64,000 nucleotides of DNA from Litorimonas sp964511495 (GTDB taxonomy: Bacteria > Pseudomonadota > Alphaproteobacteria > Caulobacterales > Maricaulaceae): contig CAZEFT010000014.1 of NCBI GenBank assembly GCA_964511495.1, forward strand, positions 1-64,000, written 5' to 3'. This document shows, one piece after another, positions 23,436 to 32,481 of this stretch. Numbering within the stretch: the stretch's first letter is position 1; every line of letters starts with the position of its first letter. The notes beneath the pieces are model-generated. The model saw nothing but the letters and a program-made list of their open reading frames with translations, made no database searches and had not been told where the DNA came from. A program made the position numbers and the translations under genes.

Positions 23436-25376
23436 TTAAATCAGGAACAGAACGGCGCGCTCATCCGCCCGTTCTACCAAAGCCTTTTCCAACATAGCGG
23501 TCAACTCTCCACTAAAGCGCTCGGCCGCCGCGTCATCCCACGCTTTGGCGACAGCTTTAATGAGTTGCGGGCGTTGGCGTTTCGTAGCGGACTTCACCCG
23601 CGAATCTGTCAGGATTTGACGGGCCAAAATCGGCAGGTTGGATTTTCGCATTTTGCCGGAAATGGCCTTTTTCCCGAATAAATATCCGCTACCCAATAAA
23701 GCACCACCGACCACGATACCGATGGGGTTCACAAACAGGGCCGCAAATAAGTTCGCTTTTGCCAAAAGGCCACTAATCAATAATGCACTGACGCCCGTAC
23801 CGACCAAAGCCGTATCTGATTCAAGAGACGTCATACTGGGGGCAGAGACTGACAAACCTTCGAGATGACGGCTCACATGTTCACTGCCGTCCAGACTTAA
23901 AACCATGGCCGGTAAGCCATGCGCTCGACAGAGCGGATCTGTTTGCGCTTCGATATCACGTTGCAAATTCGCAAACCAAATATCAATGACGGGACGCAAA
24001 GCCTCTTTGGCTTGATCTGATTCCAGCCATGTTTTGACTTTCTCTTCCAGCCTTTGCTCCACATCATCCAGAGATCCGATTTGGCCGGAACGCCATTCCC
24101 GAAAGGCGGGTAGAATACAATCTTCTGCCATGGCGTCCACAAGGACAGGCGCGATTTGCGCGCCGAGGCTCTGCGCCGCGTCTTGCGCCCGTAAGCGCAC
24201 TTCACCGCCCTCAGACAGTAAAGCCGACGTTTCTGTCTTGAAACTCCCATGCAAATATTCAAATCGCCCGAGCCAAGCCAGACCCCGCGCAATCGCAAAT
24301 TCCGGTTCTGCACCGCGTATCACACGCGCCTTTGGGAACGCTTTCTGTGTGGCAGGTAAGATAAGCGGCAGGCGTGACGCCCCACCCGTGAGCAACACCG
24401 TATCAGGGGCACGCCCACCTAATATCTCTATGGTTTCGCGCAAAGCGTAATCATATGCTGCTGCCCAACTATAGCCGTTCAGACTGTCCAAAGGGGTATT
24501 CAGAATTTTATCTGCATCATTTTTATCAATGCGAATATCAAAAAAGACACGCCGTCCGGCAGGCAAGCGCTTAATCATCTCAATCGGCGTATCTTCCCCG
24601 GTAAAATAGGCTTCCTTGGCTTGGCGACACCAATAGGTCAAAATCGCCTTATAGTGAGGGTGAGCCGCAATAAGTTTTTCAATCGCCTTACGGGATTTTT
24701 GACGCGCAAGGTTGAGCTTAAAAATCTCATCGTCCAATAGTCCTGAGCCTAATTCATTATGGCCGACATCATCCGCGTCCAGATCCCGACAATAGGTAAA
24801 GTCCGTGGTCGAAGACCCGATATCGACAATGAGCACGGAGGCCCGTGTATCTTCCACGGAAACATAACCTTGTTCGAGCGCTGTCATTAAAGCCGCTCGA
24901 CTTTCAGGAACAATGCGGACAGTTTTTAATCCCGCCTGTTCAAAGACTTTACGATACGCTTCACGCGTTGAGCCGTCCCAACCTGACGGGCAACCCACAA
25001 TGAACCGGCTCGCCTTCGGGCCTCTTATGGTTTTGTCTTCTGTCAGGCCGTCAATAAGGGCTTGGGAGAAATAGGTGATGGGTTCTGCCGTTTGCGCATC
25101 CAGATGGCGGCTTTTAAATTTTAGCCAGACTTTGGGTTTGTGGTCGGCAAAAGACAGGCTCAGCGCATCTGCCCCGATTTTTATCTCTTTTTTATCTTTG
25201 GCCACAGCGGTGACAAAACTGCGTTGCCCGCGAAATTCCAGAATTTCGGGTTCTCTGACAGTTGCGCCGTAGGCCCGCCCCAAAGCGGATTCGCCGTGGC
25301 CGAGGTCGAAACCAATAAATTCCTCATCCGTCAGAAGACGGGTTTGCAAAGGTGATGTGATCAGGTCTTGGCTCAT
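23436..25376 (-). CDS. Hsp70-like ATPase with C-terminal hydrophobic region
   Basis: A 646-aa actin-fold ATPase. Nucleotide-binding elements: phosphate 1 IGFDLGHGES near residue 22, phosphate 2 VLIVDIGSSTTDFTY near 190, and the adenosine motif VLLTGGASRLPLI near 330. In place of the canonical substrate-binding domain, the C-terminal part (about 380-646) is helical, with a Gly/Ala-rich hydrophobic stretch (about 535-580, including GIVVGGALLGSGYLFG). It is therefore a divergent member, not DnaK. The start is set at 25376 because its ATG overlaps the TGA of the upstream gene (ATGA). That gene is its probable partner. Confidence 0.8.
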   Translation of the reverse strand: MSQDLITSPLQTRLLTDEEFIGFDLGHGESALGRAYGATVREPEILEFRGQRSFVTAVAKDKKEIKIGADALSLSFADHKPKVWLKFKSRHLDAQTAEPITYFSQALIDGLTEDKTIRGPKASRFIVGCPSGWDGSTREAYRKVFEQAGLKTVRIVPESRAALMTALEQGYVSVEDTRASVLIVDIGSSTTDFTYCRDLDADDVGHNELGSGLLDDEIFKLNLARQKSRKAIEKLIAAHPHYKAILTYWCRQAKEAYFTGEDTPIEMIKRLPAGRRVFFDIRIDKNDADKILNTPLDSLNGYSWAAAYDYALRETIEILGGRAPDTVLLTGGASRLPLILPATQKAFPKARVIRGAEPEFAIARGLAWLGRFEYLHGSFKTETSALLSEGGEVRLRAQDAAQSLGAQIAPVLVDAMAEDCILPAFREWRSGQIGSLDDVEQRLEEKVKTWLESDQAKEALRPVIDIWFANLQRDIEAQTDPLCRAHGLPAMVLSLDGSEHVSRHLEGLSVSAPSMTSLESDTALVGTGVSALLISGLLAKANLFAALFVNPIGIVVGGALLGSGYLFGKKAISGKMRKSNLPILARQILTDSRVKSATKRQRPQLIKAVAKAWDDAAAERFSGELTAMLEKALVERADERAVLFLI

Positions 25377-26296
25377 TTTTGCCTCACCCAAACTGTGCCG
25401 CGCCGCAAGAGACGCCCGTCCGATGTCAGCAGCGCCGGGGCCGCCTCTTCTAACGCGGGGTCATCGGGATTAACAATGAGCGCCGGCAGCTCATCGAACC
25501 AATGGGCCGTTTTTTTGGAATAGGTCACGGGTTTTACACCCACACCTGATAAGAGTGAGGTCATATCTTTGCTGACCACTTCCAAGGCGTATTTTCCGTC
25601 ATTGGCATTCTTTGCCTCTAAGAGGTTCTGAAACAGCCCCATTAAGGTCTCATCTTCGCGCCAATGGGATTCAGGCTCGGTTTGCACCATACGGGCCAGA
25701 ATATGATCCGCCGTCGCAAGCGCGTCGCTGATTTGATTGATGAAGCCCGCAACATCCGTGCGGATGACCGCTTCGGCTTTCATCATTTTCCCGTCCGGAG
25801 CCGGAAGCGCTTTGGGGGACGGTTTAAACGGTAATCGCGAGAGGACACCCGATTTCAAGGAAGAGACAGCATGAAGCCCCGCCAGGGAGACAGCCGTTAT
25901 AACCACCAAACCCGTGCCTTGTAAAAATCCCACTGTCGCCAGAACGCCGGCGGCGCCATAAAATAACCCCGGACGCCAATCTTTCAGACTGTCCCAGAAA
26001 CGTGGCTTTGGCGCGGTTTCAATCAGGCTAACATCGGCCTGTGTCGCACGGTCTAATACGCCCGCCCCCGATTTAATGATTTCCAACAACCACAATCCCG
26101 CTTTTTGAATCTGAGGGTCTGAAACGGACCGCGTAAAAGACAATCCCGTGCGATCCAAAGCGCGGCGCGCTTCGCCCACCACTTGAGCCGGTGACAAATC
26201 ACCTTTTAAAGCCGCTTGCAGATCGCGGCGCTCTTCGGCGAAATGCGCAATCAACGATGGCGGTGTCATAAGAGCCCGTTCAGTCATAAAGTTCAT
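25373..26296 (-). CDS. Membrane-associated partner of the Hsp70-like ATPase
   Basis: An approximately 307-aa protein, not recognised. It has a helical N-terminus, a hydrophobic pair of segments around residues 135-175 (GLFYGAAGVLATVGF and GLVVITAVSLAGL), then a helical soluble region with several acidic clusters and a C-terminal VWVRQK. The frame stays open to 26479, but the first 25 or so codons there lie opposite the promoter and start of the divergent gene. The ATGs at 26296 and 26287 are therefore more likely starts, neither with a good ribosome site. The 4-base overlap with the Hsp70-like gene implies a coupled two-gene unit. Confidence 0.6.
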   Translation of the reverse strand: MNFMTERALMTPPSLIAHFAEERRDLQAALKGDLSPAQVVGEARRALDRTGLSFTRSVSDPQIQKAGLWLLEIIKSGAGVLDRATQADVSLIETAPKPRFWDSLKDWRPGLFYGAAGVLATVGFLQGTGLVVITAVSLAGLHAVSSLKSGVLSRLPFKPSPKALPAPDGKMMKAEAVIRTDVAGFINQISDALATADHILARMVQTEPESHWREDETLMGLFQNLLEAKNANDGKYALEVVSKDMTSLLSGVGVKPVTYSKKTAHWFDELPALIVNPDDPALEEAAPALLTSDGRLLRRGTVWVRQK

Positions 26297-26458
26297 GTCG
26301 GGACGCGCGAGCGTTAAGTCAAGTCGGCGATGAAGATGAGTCAGCCCCTGTTCAGCAATGCTGTCAAGCCTGAGCCCCCTAATCTGCAAAAACGAGGGAA
26401 CAGAAACGCTCTCCGCTTGTAATAGAATTAGAATAATGAATATGAGTGGGTGAGGATA

Positions 26459-26938
26459 ATGTTGGAAAAGATAAATCAAATTGACACATTAAACGAGATT
26501 ACAACGCTTATGATTGATAGTCATAAGGGATATGAAGCGTGTTTGAAGGTTCTGAATAATCACCCTTTGGAGCAACGGTTTGCCAAACGGGCGTTGGAGC
26601 GGTCTTTCCTCATTCAAACGTTTCAGAACCAAGTCTCAAGTCTGGGCGGAGAGCCGAGTGAGAGTGGATCCATCAGTGGAGCTTTGCATCGGAAATGGAC
26701 ACAGTTTACAACAGTTTTCAAAGACGACTTGGAAGCGGCGTTACAAGCCATAGATGACGGCGAAGAATTTTTGGCCAATAAAATTAAAGAGAGTTTCTTC
26801 GCCGAAGGTTTGAGCGTCGAGACGAAAGCCTTATTGCAAAAAGCCTTTGTCAGCGCTCGCAAAGGTGAAAAACTTGCCGAAGTGACAGCCGATAAGCTTC
26901 AAGGCTCATTATCACAAGCTGAAGCTTTGAAGGCATAG
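26459..26938 (+). CDS. PA2169/DUF2383-like four-helix protein
   Basis: A 159-aa, all-helical protein. The pattern LNEITTLMIDSHKGYEACL at the start and KDDLEAALQAIDDGEEFL in the middle matches the ferritin-like PA2169/DUF2383 family of uncharacterised, often stress-related, proteins. ATG at 26459 has GAGG six bases upstream. An in-frame GTG at 26450 is less likely. It is divergent from the Hsp70-like module with about 160 bases between, and followed by a strong intrinsic terminator. Confidence 0.8.
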   Translation: MLEKINQIDTLNEITTLMIDSHKGYEACLKVLNNHPLEQRFAKRALERSFLIQTFQNQVSSLGGEPSESGSISGALHRKWTQFTTVFKDDLEAALQAIDDGEEFLANKIKESFFAEGLSVETKALLQKAFVSARKGEKLAEVTADKLQGSLSQAEALKA

Positions 26939-26965
26939 GAAAACAAAACGACTTGGCTAAAATGC

Positions 26966-26996
26966 AAAGCCGCCGCAAATTTTGCGGCGGCTTTTT
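26966..26996 (+). terminator. Rho-independent terminator
   Basis: AAAGCCGCCGCAAA (26966-26979) is complementary to 26981-26994, with a T5 run. It ends the DUF2383-like gene and separates it from the 6S-like RNA. Confidence 0.9.
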
Positions 26997-27026
26997 AAAT
27001 GGCCGTTAAAAGGGCGTAAAACGGCC

Positions 27027-27192
27027 AGATGTTTGGTGGCCCTGCCAGAATTTAGCCTTCCCCCGAAGACGGACCCTGACAGGGCCGTCGGTCGTCAGCA
27101 GGTTATTTCGGGGCAGTGAACCAACCTAACTTTCGAACCGATCATGAAAGACGGTTTAAAGCAGGTCCCAGTGGCCTGCCCATCCCACATCT
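27027..27192 (+). ncRNA. ssrS: Probable 6S RNA
   Basis: The segment is about 166 bases, between two intrinsic terminators and without an ORF. It folds by eye like 6S RNA. A closing stem (AGATGT 27027-27032 with ACATCT 27187-27192, then GG/TGG with CC/CCA) leads to a large central bubble and an apical stem (CCCCCGAA near 27061 with TTCGGGG near 27110). The 3' side of the bubble carries TGAACCAAC, close to the TGAACCAAG of E. coli 6S RNA, followed by a small hairpin (AACCG/CGGTT). 6S RNA binds the housekeeping RNA polymerase holoenzyme. The identification rests on fold, size and that motif, and a covariance search would settle it. Confidence 0.6.
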
Positions 27193-27384
27193 TTATTCGA
27201 TAAGGTCTCGTAGAGGCTCGAAGGTGAACGCTATCTGAATTTATGTGGCGCAACACTATTGGCAAAATAATCGTTCATCTTGCGTTCAGGAAAAGTCGTA
27301 AACCGACCCAATCTAACGACAAACATCGTGTTAAAAGAGTAATTTTCCTGTGTCGCCCAATATAGAAAGACATCTGCGAGACAT
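27193..27384. other. Gap between 6S-like RNA and gcv terminator
   Basis: It is 192 bases without a gene. The sequence may be 3' trailer of the RNA. I see no promoter or repeat that stands out. Confidence 0.3.
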
Positions 27385-27420
27385 AAAAAAAGCCCGCGAT
27401 GGAGGCGGGCTTTTTCTTTT
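27385..27420. terminator. Bidirectional terminator
   Basis: An A-run, then AGCCCGC (27391-27397), a short loop, GCGGGC (27405-27410) and a T-run. It serves the gcv operon on the minus strand and the 6S-like transcript on the plus strand. Confidence 0.85.
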
Positions 27421-27449
27421 ATTCTATCTGGCCTGTGGAGCCTGAGGTT

Positions 27450-29024
27450 TTACTCCGCGGCTTCCGCTTGTGGCTCAGGCGGCGTCCAACGCAAAATCGG
27501 CTTTCGGGCCGCGCGAGTTTCATCCAAACGTCGCAGGGGCGCATAGACCGGCGCGTTTTTAAAGCTCTCCGCCATGCCTGCTTTGGCGCGCAACGCCAAG
27601 GAGCGCATAGATTGGATGAAACGATCTAATTCAGCCTTTGATTCTGACTCTGTCGGCTCAATCAACATCGCCCCATGGACAACGAGCGGGAAATACATCG
27701 TCATCGGATGATAGCCTTCGTCAATCATGGCTTTAGCGAAATCGAGCGTCTCAACCCCTGTATCTTTTAAGAACCTGTCATCGAACAAGGCCTCGTGCAT
27801 GCATGTGCCTTCAAAGGCGGTTGTCATCACATCGGACAATGATGCTTGAACATAATTCGCGTTTAAGACGGCATCTTCGGTGGCTTGTTTCAGACCATCC
27901 GAGCCATGGCTCATCATATAGGTCAGGGCGCGGCTATACATGCCCATTTGACCATGAAAGGCACACATGCGGCCAAACGTGTCAGCGGCCTCCCCTTCAG
28001 CGTGTTCGACTAAGCGGAAACCGTCACCGTCTTTGACGACAAAGGGCAGAGGCGCATAATCTTTCAACGCATCAGATAAGACGGTTGGGCCAGAACCCGG
28101 GCCACCGCCGCCATGCGGTGTTGAGAATGTTTTGTGCAAATTAATGTGCATCGCATCAACGCCCAAATCACCCGGACGCACACGACCGACGAGCGCGTTA
28201 AAGTTCGCACCGTCACAGTAAAAATATCCGCCTGCTGCATGAATTAAGTCTGCGATCTCGATAATATCCGTCTCAAACAATCCGCATGTATTGGGATTGG
28301 TCAACATGATACCGGCAATGTCTGAGTCGGCACCGGCATCTTCGAGCTTGGCGCGCAACGCATCCATATCGACACGCCCGCCTTTATTGGCAGGGATTTC
28401 ATCGACAGTAAAACCACACTGCACGGCAGTCGCGGGATTCGTACCATGAGCTGATTCCGGCACAAGGACGCGGCGCTTATGGGACGCACCGTCAGCATCA
28501 AGACGCGCGCGAATGGCCATCATCCCGCAAAGCTCGCCATGAGCACCCGCCTTGGGCGTGAGCGCAACAGCAGGCATATTACAAAGCGTCATTAACCAAT
28601 GCGATAATTCATGCATTAATTCCAATGCGCCTTGCACTGTGCTTTCAGGTTGCAATGGATGCACATCGGCAAAGCCCGGCATACGCGCCACTTTTTCATT
28701 GAGGCGCGGATTATGTTTCATCGTGCAGGAGCCAAGCGGATAAACGCCCAAATCAATCGCATAATTCTTTTGCGACAGGCGCACATAATGGCGCATAGTT
28801 TCAGGCTCGGAGAGGCCCGGAAGACCAATCTCACCCTTGCGCTCATGTCCACCAAGGCGGGAGGCTCGACCCTTTGGCTCAGGCAAATCGACACCCGTGC
28901 GGCGCGGTGTCCCGACTTCAAAAATCAAACGTTCCGCCTGTTCCAATCCTTTGGAGCCTGAGACGGTCAAACGCTCATTCATATTCACCGCTTCAGGTGT
29001 TGTTGTACGACCGGTGGTTTTCAT
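27450..29024 (-). CDS. gcvPB: Glycine dehydrogenase (decarboxylating) subunit 2
   Basis: A 524-aa C-terminal half of the P protein, which decarboxylates glycine and passes the aminomethyl group to the lipoyl arm of GcvH. The PLP lysine is K298 in NLHKTFSTPHGG, followed by the glycine-rich phosphate loop. The N-terminal PLGSCTMKHNPR segment is typical. It overlaps the gcvPA stop by 4 bases (ATGA), as expected for an obligate heterodimer. It is the last gene of the operon and ends before a bidirectional terminator. Confidence 0.97.
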   Translation of the reverse strand: MKTTGRTTTPEAVNMNERLTVSGSKGLEQAERLIFEVGTPRRTGVDLPEPKGRASRLGGHERKGEIGLPGLSEPETMRHYVRLSQKNYAIDLGVYPLGSCTMKHNPRLNEKVARMPGFADVHPLQPESTVQGALELMHELSHWLMTLCNMPAVALTPKAGAHGELCGMMAIRARLDADGASHKRRVLVPESAHGTNPATAVQCGFTVDEIPANKGGRVDMDALRAKLEDAGADSDIAGIMLTNPNTCGLFETDIIEIADLIHAAGGYFYCDGANFNALVGRVRPGDLGVDAMHINLHKTFSTPHGGGGPGSGPTVLSDALKDYAPLPFVVKDGDGFRLVEHAEGEAADTFGRMCAFHGQMGMYSRALTYMMSHGSDGLKQATEDAVLNANYVQASLSDVMTTAFEGTCMHEALFDDRFLKDTGVETLDFAKAMIDEGYHPMTMYFPLVVHGAMLIEPTESESKAELDRFIQSMRSLALRAKAGMAESFKNAPVYAPLRRLDETRAARKPILRWTPPEPQAEAAE

Positions 29025-30358
29025 GACAAGACCTCCTCAAGCGCATGGCCGAAGGCGTGCATGTCTTCGTCCGTAGCAGTTTCTGTGGCGCACACTAAGA
29101 GCAAATCTTCGTGGGCACCTGTGAGGCGAGAGACAGGAACACCGCCCAACACGCCTTTATCGGCGAGGGCTTGGACGACCTGCGCTGCGGGTTTATTTAA
29201 TTTGACGGTGAACTCGTTAAAGAAGGTCTCATTGAGCACCTCTGCTCCCTCTACCCCGTCAATAATGTCGGCCATGTGACAGGCCGCTTCATGGTTCAAT
29301 GTCGCAAGTTGCTGCAAACCTGCATCACCGAGCAAGCTCATATGGATGGTAAAAGCCAGACAACAGAGACCGGAATTAGTACAAATATTCGATGTCGCTT
29401 TTTCGCGGCGGATATGCTGCTCCCGCGTGGACAATGTCAGCACGAAACCCCGTTCACCGTTCGCGTCCACTGTTTCGCCGCAGACACGACCCGGCATTTG
29501 ACGGACGAGTTTTTGACGGCAGGCGAATAGCCCCACATGCGGACCGCCAAAATTCAGACCGACGCCAAGTCCTTGGCCTTCACCAACGACAATATCTGCA
29601 CCCTGATGGCCGGGCGGCGTAATCGCTCCCAGCGCAACGGGCTCTGTGAAGACCGCAATCAAGAGCGCTTTATGCGCATGGGCTTTTTCAGCAATCGGGG
29701 TGAGGTCGACAATTTCGCCAAAGACGTTGGGCGATTGCACCACCACACAGGCTGTCTCATCATTGATCATATCCAAGACGGACATATCAGCCCCAATTTC
29801 GGGCGTGACTTCATTGATAGATATATCCAAGAATTTCGCGACGGATTGTGTCGCCGCCGCGTAATGAGGATGCAGACCCGGTGCGAGAATGGCTTTGGTT
29901 TTTCGTGTGACACGCTTGGCCATGACCACGGCTTCGGCGCAGGCGGTGGAGCCGTCATACATAGAGGCATTGGCGACATCCATACCCGTCAACATGGCGA
30001 CTTGGGTCTGGAACTCGAACAACGCCGTCAGTGTTCCTTGGCTGATTTCTGGCTGATAAGGCGTATAGGCCGTCAAAAATTCAGAGCGCTGAATCAAATG
30101 ATCAACAGTCGCAGGGATATGATGTTTATACGCCCCTGCTCCACAGAAAAACGGTACGGAAGAAGCCGAGACAGATTTCGCAGAGAGCTTCGCCATATGA
30201 CGTTCGACGGCTTGTTCAGATTGTCTTTTAGGCAGATCGACCAAGCCGCTCAGACGCGCCGCTTCGGGTACATTATGAAACAGAGCGTCAATATCATCGA
30301 CACCCACCACGTCGAGCATCGCCGCGCGGTCTTTGTCATTTAAGGGGAGATAACGCAT
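29021..30358 (-). CDS. gcvPA: Glycine dehydrogenase (decarboxylating) subunit 1
   Basis: A 445-aa N-terminal half of the split P protein. The MRYLPLNDKDRAAML start, the FCGAGAYKHHIPATVDHL segment (given in parts: FCGAGAYKHHIP) and the YTPYQPEISQGTL region are characteristic. It has the PLP-fold but no catalytic lysine, as is normal for this subunit. It forms the heterodimer with GcvPB. It abuts the small membrane-protein gene upstream (the next base) and overlaps gcvPB downstream. Confidence 0.97.
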   Translation of the reverse strand: MRYLPLNDKDRAAMLDVVGVDDIDALFHNVPEAARLSGLVDLPKRQSEQAVERHMAKLSAKSVSASSVPFFCGAGAYKHHIPATVDHLIQRSEFLTAYTPYQPEISQGTLTALFEFQTQVAMLTGMDVANASMYDGSTACAEAVVMAKRVTRKTKAILAPGLHPHYAAATQSVAKFLDISINEVTPEIGADMSVLDMINDETACVVVQSPNVFGEIVDLTPIAEKAHAHKALLIAVFTEPVALGAITPPGHQGADIVVGEGQGLGVGLNFGGPHVGLFACRQKLVRQMPGRVCGETVDANGERGFVLTLSTREQHIRREKATSNICTNSGLCCLAFTIHMSLLGDAGLQQLATLNHEAACHMADIIDGVEGAEVLNETFFNEFTVKLNKPAAQVVQALADKGVLGGVPVSRLTGAHEDLLLVCATETATDEDMHAFGHALEEVLS

Positions 30359-30571
30359 TTAATTATCCTCATTTTCTGTCTTTTTTGTGAGGCCTAATTT
30401 GTGCGCAAACACGACACTAAGGCCACCAGCCAAACCACCAATAATTGCAGAGAAAAATATTCTCGCGAACACACCTTCAAAGGGATTGACCGCATGCGCG
30501 AAAGCAATCGCGAGAAGAATCATGATTATCGCGAGAAAAGTTCCCGCGACGGAGAGCTTATTAGAGCCCAT
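30359..30571 (-). CDS. Small two-helix membrane protein within the gcv operon
   Basis: A 70-aa protein with two hydrophobic segments (about 7-28 and 36-58, the latter glycine-rich, IIGGLAGGL) and a charged KKTENEDN tail. The ATG at 30571 overlaps the gcvH stop by 11 bases, an arrangement that implies coupling. A start 9 codons further upstream is possible. Its stop is immediately followed by the gcvPA start. It has no recognised family and no known role in glycine cleavage. Glycine sensing or transport, or membrane docking of the complex, would be speculation. Confidence 0.6.
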   Translation of the reverse strand: MGSNKLSVAGTFLAIIMILLAIAFAHAVNPFEGVFARIFFSAIIGGLAGGLSVVFAHKLGLTKKTENEDN

Positions 30572-30932
30572 CACAATATTCTTTATATTTCGCTTCATCC
30601 ATCAAAGTGTCTAATTCTGACGCATCGGAGAGTTTCATTTTTAGGAACCAACCGTCGCCATCAGGGGACGCATTGACTGTTTCAGGGGCATCTTCGAGCG
30701 TTTCATTCACTTCCGTGACTTCACCGCCGACAGGGGCGTAAACTTCAGAGGCGGCTTTGACGGATTCAACCACGGCGGCTTCGTCACCCTTATCCATTTC
30801 GCGACCGATTTCGGGCAATTCAACAAAGACTACATCGCCGAGTTGCTTCGCCGCATAGGCGGAAATGCCGACCGTGCCTGTATCGCCGTCAACTTTGATC
30901 CATTCATGGTCTTCTGTATATTTAACTGTCAT
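30561..30932 (-). CDS. gcvH: Glycine cleavage system H protein
   Basis: A 123-aa lipoyl carrier that shuttles the aminomethyl intermediate between P, T and L proteins. The lipoylated lysine is K59 in VVESVKAA. The N-terminal YTEDHEWI and the GISAYAAKQLGD segment are standard. It lies 2 bases after gcvT in the same operon. Confidence 0.97.
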   Translation of the reverse strand: MTVKYTEDHEWIKVDGDTGTVGISAYAAKQLGDVVFVELPEIGREMDKGDEAAVVESVKAASEVYAPVGGEVTEVNETLEDAPETVNASPDGDGWFLKMKLSDASELDTLMDEAKYKEYCDGL

Positions 30933-30934
30933 GA

Positions 30935-32110
30935 TTAGTGCCCTCTGAAATAGTTATGGGGTGTGAAAGGTAATTTGACGACGGTGGCCGGGCGGGCTTT
31001 GCCGCGAACAATTAATTGCACCGCTGTTCCGGCTTTGACAAAGGGACGGTCCACATAACCCATCGCGACGGGGCCTTCAACAGTTGGACCAAAACCACCG
31101 GAGGTGATTTCGCCAATCACATTGCCGTCCATATCCTGAATTTCGGTATGTTCACGCGCAGGGGCTTTCCCATCGGGCTTAATACCCACCAAACGTTTTG
31201 TCTTTTTGTTAGAGATATCAGCCGCCACACGTTTCGCGCCTAAATATCCGGCTTTCGCGTCACGCCTGTGTTTTTGAATAGACCAGATCAATCCGGCTTC
31301 GATCGGAGAGACGGTTTTATCAATATCATGCCCATAGAGGCACAGCCCCGCTTCAAGGCGCAGGCTATCGCGCGCACCTAAACCAATGGGTTCGACGTCA
31401 TCATATTTCAGCAGCTCATCCACGAGGTGCAGCATGTCTTCATGTTTAGCTGAAATTTCATAACCGTCTTCGCCCGTATAACCTGAGCGAGAGACATGCG
31501 CCCAAACAGGTTCATCCAATGTGCCGCTCAGTTCCAAATCCGTATGGGTCATAAAGACGAGCTTTTCCACCTCATCAGCCAGACAGCCCAAAACAGCCGC
31601 CGCACGCGGGCCTTGCAAAGCAATCAAAGAGAGCGTGTCGTCTTTGACATCGACAGTCACATTATCAGGCATATGTTTTTTAAGGTGCTTATAATCCGCA
31701 ACTTTACAGCCTGCATTGACGACCAGATAAAGCACATGCTCATAGCCCTTCATTCCTAAACGGGAGATCATCAAATCGTCTAAAATTCCGCCTTTGGCAT
31801 TGAGGAATTGCGAATAACGTTGTTGTCCGGGCTCCAGTGATTGAATATCCGCCGGAACCAGTTTTTCCAAAGCTTGCGCCGCAGTTTCGAAATTCTTATC
31901 CTCAGGCACGAGAAAGACCTGCCCCATATGGGACACATCAAATAATCCGGCTTTTTCGCGCGTGTGAAGATGTTCTGCTTTGACGCCCATGGGATATTGA
32001 ACAGGCATATCATAGCCCGCGAAAGGCACCATTTTCGCGCCAAGCTCAACATGTTTTGCGTGTAAAGCGGTTTGTTTTAATTTCGACATAAGTAAACTTA
32101 CGGCTTTCAC
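30935..32110 (-). CDS. gcvT: Glycine cleavage system T protein (aminomethyltransferase)
   Basis: A 391-aa folate-dependent enzyme releasing ammonia and forming methylene-tetrahydrofolate. Family landmarks are VPFAGYDMPVQYPMG, GLFDVSHMGQ, GYTGEDGYEI and LGARDSLRLEAGLCLYG. The GTG at 32110 is preceded by AAGAAGG. An ATG seven codons in (32089) also fits the usual N-terminus, so either start is possible. It is the first gene of the gcv operon, directly below the tandem glycine riboswitch. Confidence 0.95.
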   Translation of the reverse strand: MKAVSLLMSKLKQTALHAKHVELGAKMVPFAGYDMPVQYPMGVKAEHLHTREKAGLFDVSHMGQVFLVPEDKNFETAAQALEKLVPADIQSLEPGQQRYSQFLNAKGGILDDLMISRLGMKGYEHVLYLVVNAGCKVADYKHLKKHMPDNVTVDVKDDTLSLIALQGPRAAAVLGCLADEVEKLVFMTHTDLELSGTLDEPVWAHVSRSGYTGEDGYEISAKHEDMLHLVDELLKYDDVEPIGLGARDSLRLEAGLCLYGHDIDKTVSPIEAGLIWSIQKHRRDAKAGYLGAKRVAADISNKKTKRLVGIKPDGKAPAREHTEIQDMDGNVIGEITSGGFGPTVEGPVAMGYVDRPFVKAGTAVQLIVRGKARPATVVKLPFTPHNYFRGH

Positions 32111-32124
32111 CGCACCTTCTTATG

Positions 32125-32358
32125 CCACCAGCTGTCCTTTTGGGCCTGAGAGATTGACGGACACCTTCTTTCCCGAAGGTGTTGTCTCCGCTTACTCCGT
32201 CGGCGGGGTCTTTCACCATCCCCCAAAGAGGGCGACCCGCTTTCCAGCATTTAAGACTTCAAACGGTCCGTTGACCTGAGCGTTTCCGGGGCGGTTGCGC
32301 CTTCGGTGGCTGATGCCCGTTATATCGGGTCCTTTACAGCACTCTCCCACTTGAAGCA
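32125..32358 (-). promoter_or_regulatory. Tandem glycine riboswitch
   Basis: On the minus strand, two consecutive aptamers lie before gcvT. The first runs from GGGAGAGTGC to CTCAGG and contains CACCGAAGGCGCAACC. The second has GGAAAGCGGGTC, CCGACGGAGTAAGC and ends in AATCTCTCAGGCCCAAAAGG. These are the known conserved elements of cooperative glycine riboswitches. Placement 15 bases before gcvT implies glycine-dependent activation of the gcvT-gcvH-membrane protein-gcvPA-gcvPB operon. Confidence 0.95.
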
Positions 32359-32481
32359 GTTGCGAATCCAATGGTCGAAAACGGCCGGAGAGTCAATCTT
32401 ATCCGTGTAGGAAATCTGTTAAGGCTTCTGTGTCATAATGCCTGTGAAACAGATTTTATGAACGAAGATTGGAAAATAACC

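Noticed and set aside
26297..26479. N-terminal extension of the Hsp70 partner protein with a hydrophobic leader (IFIILILL)
   Set aside because: It would look like a membrane anchor, but it lies opposite the leader and start of the divergent DUF2383-like gene and has no ribosome site. It is kept only as an alternative start.
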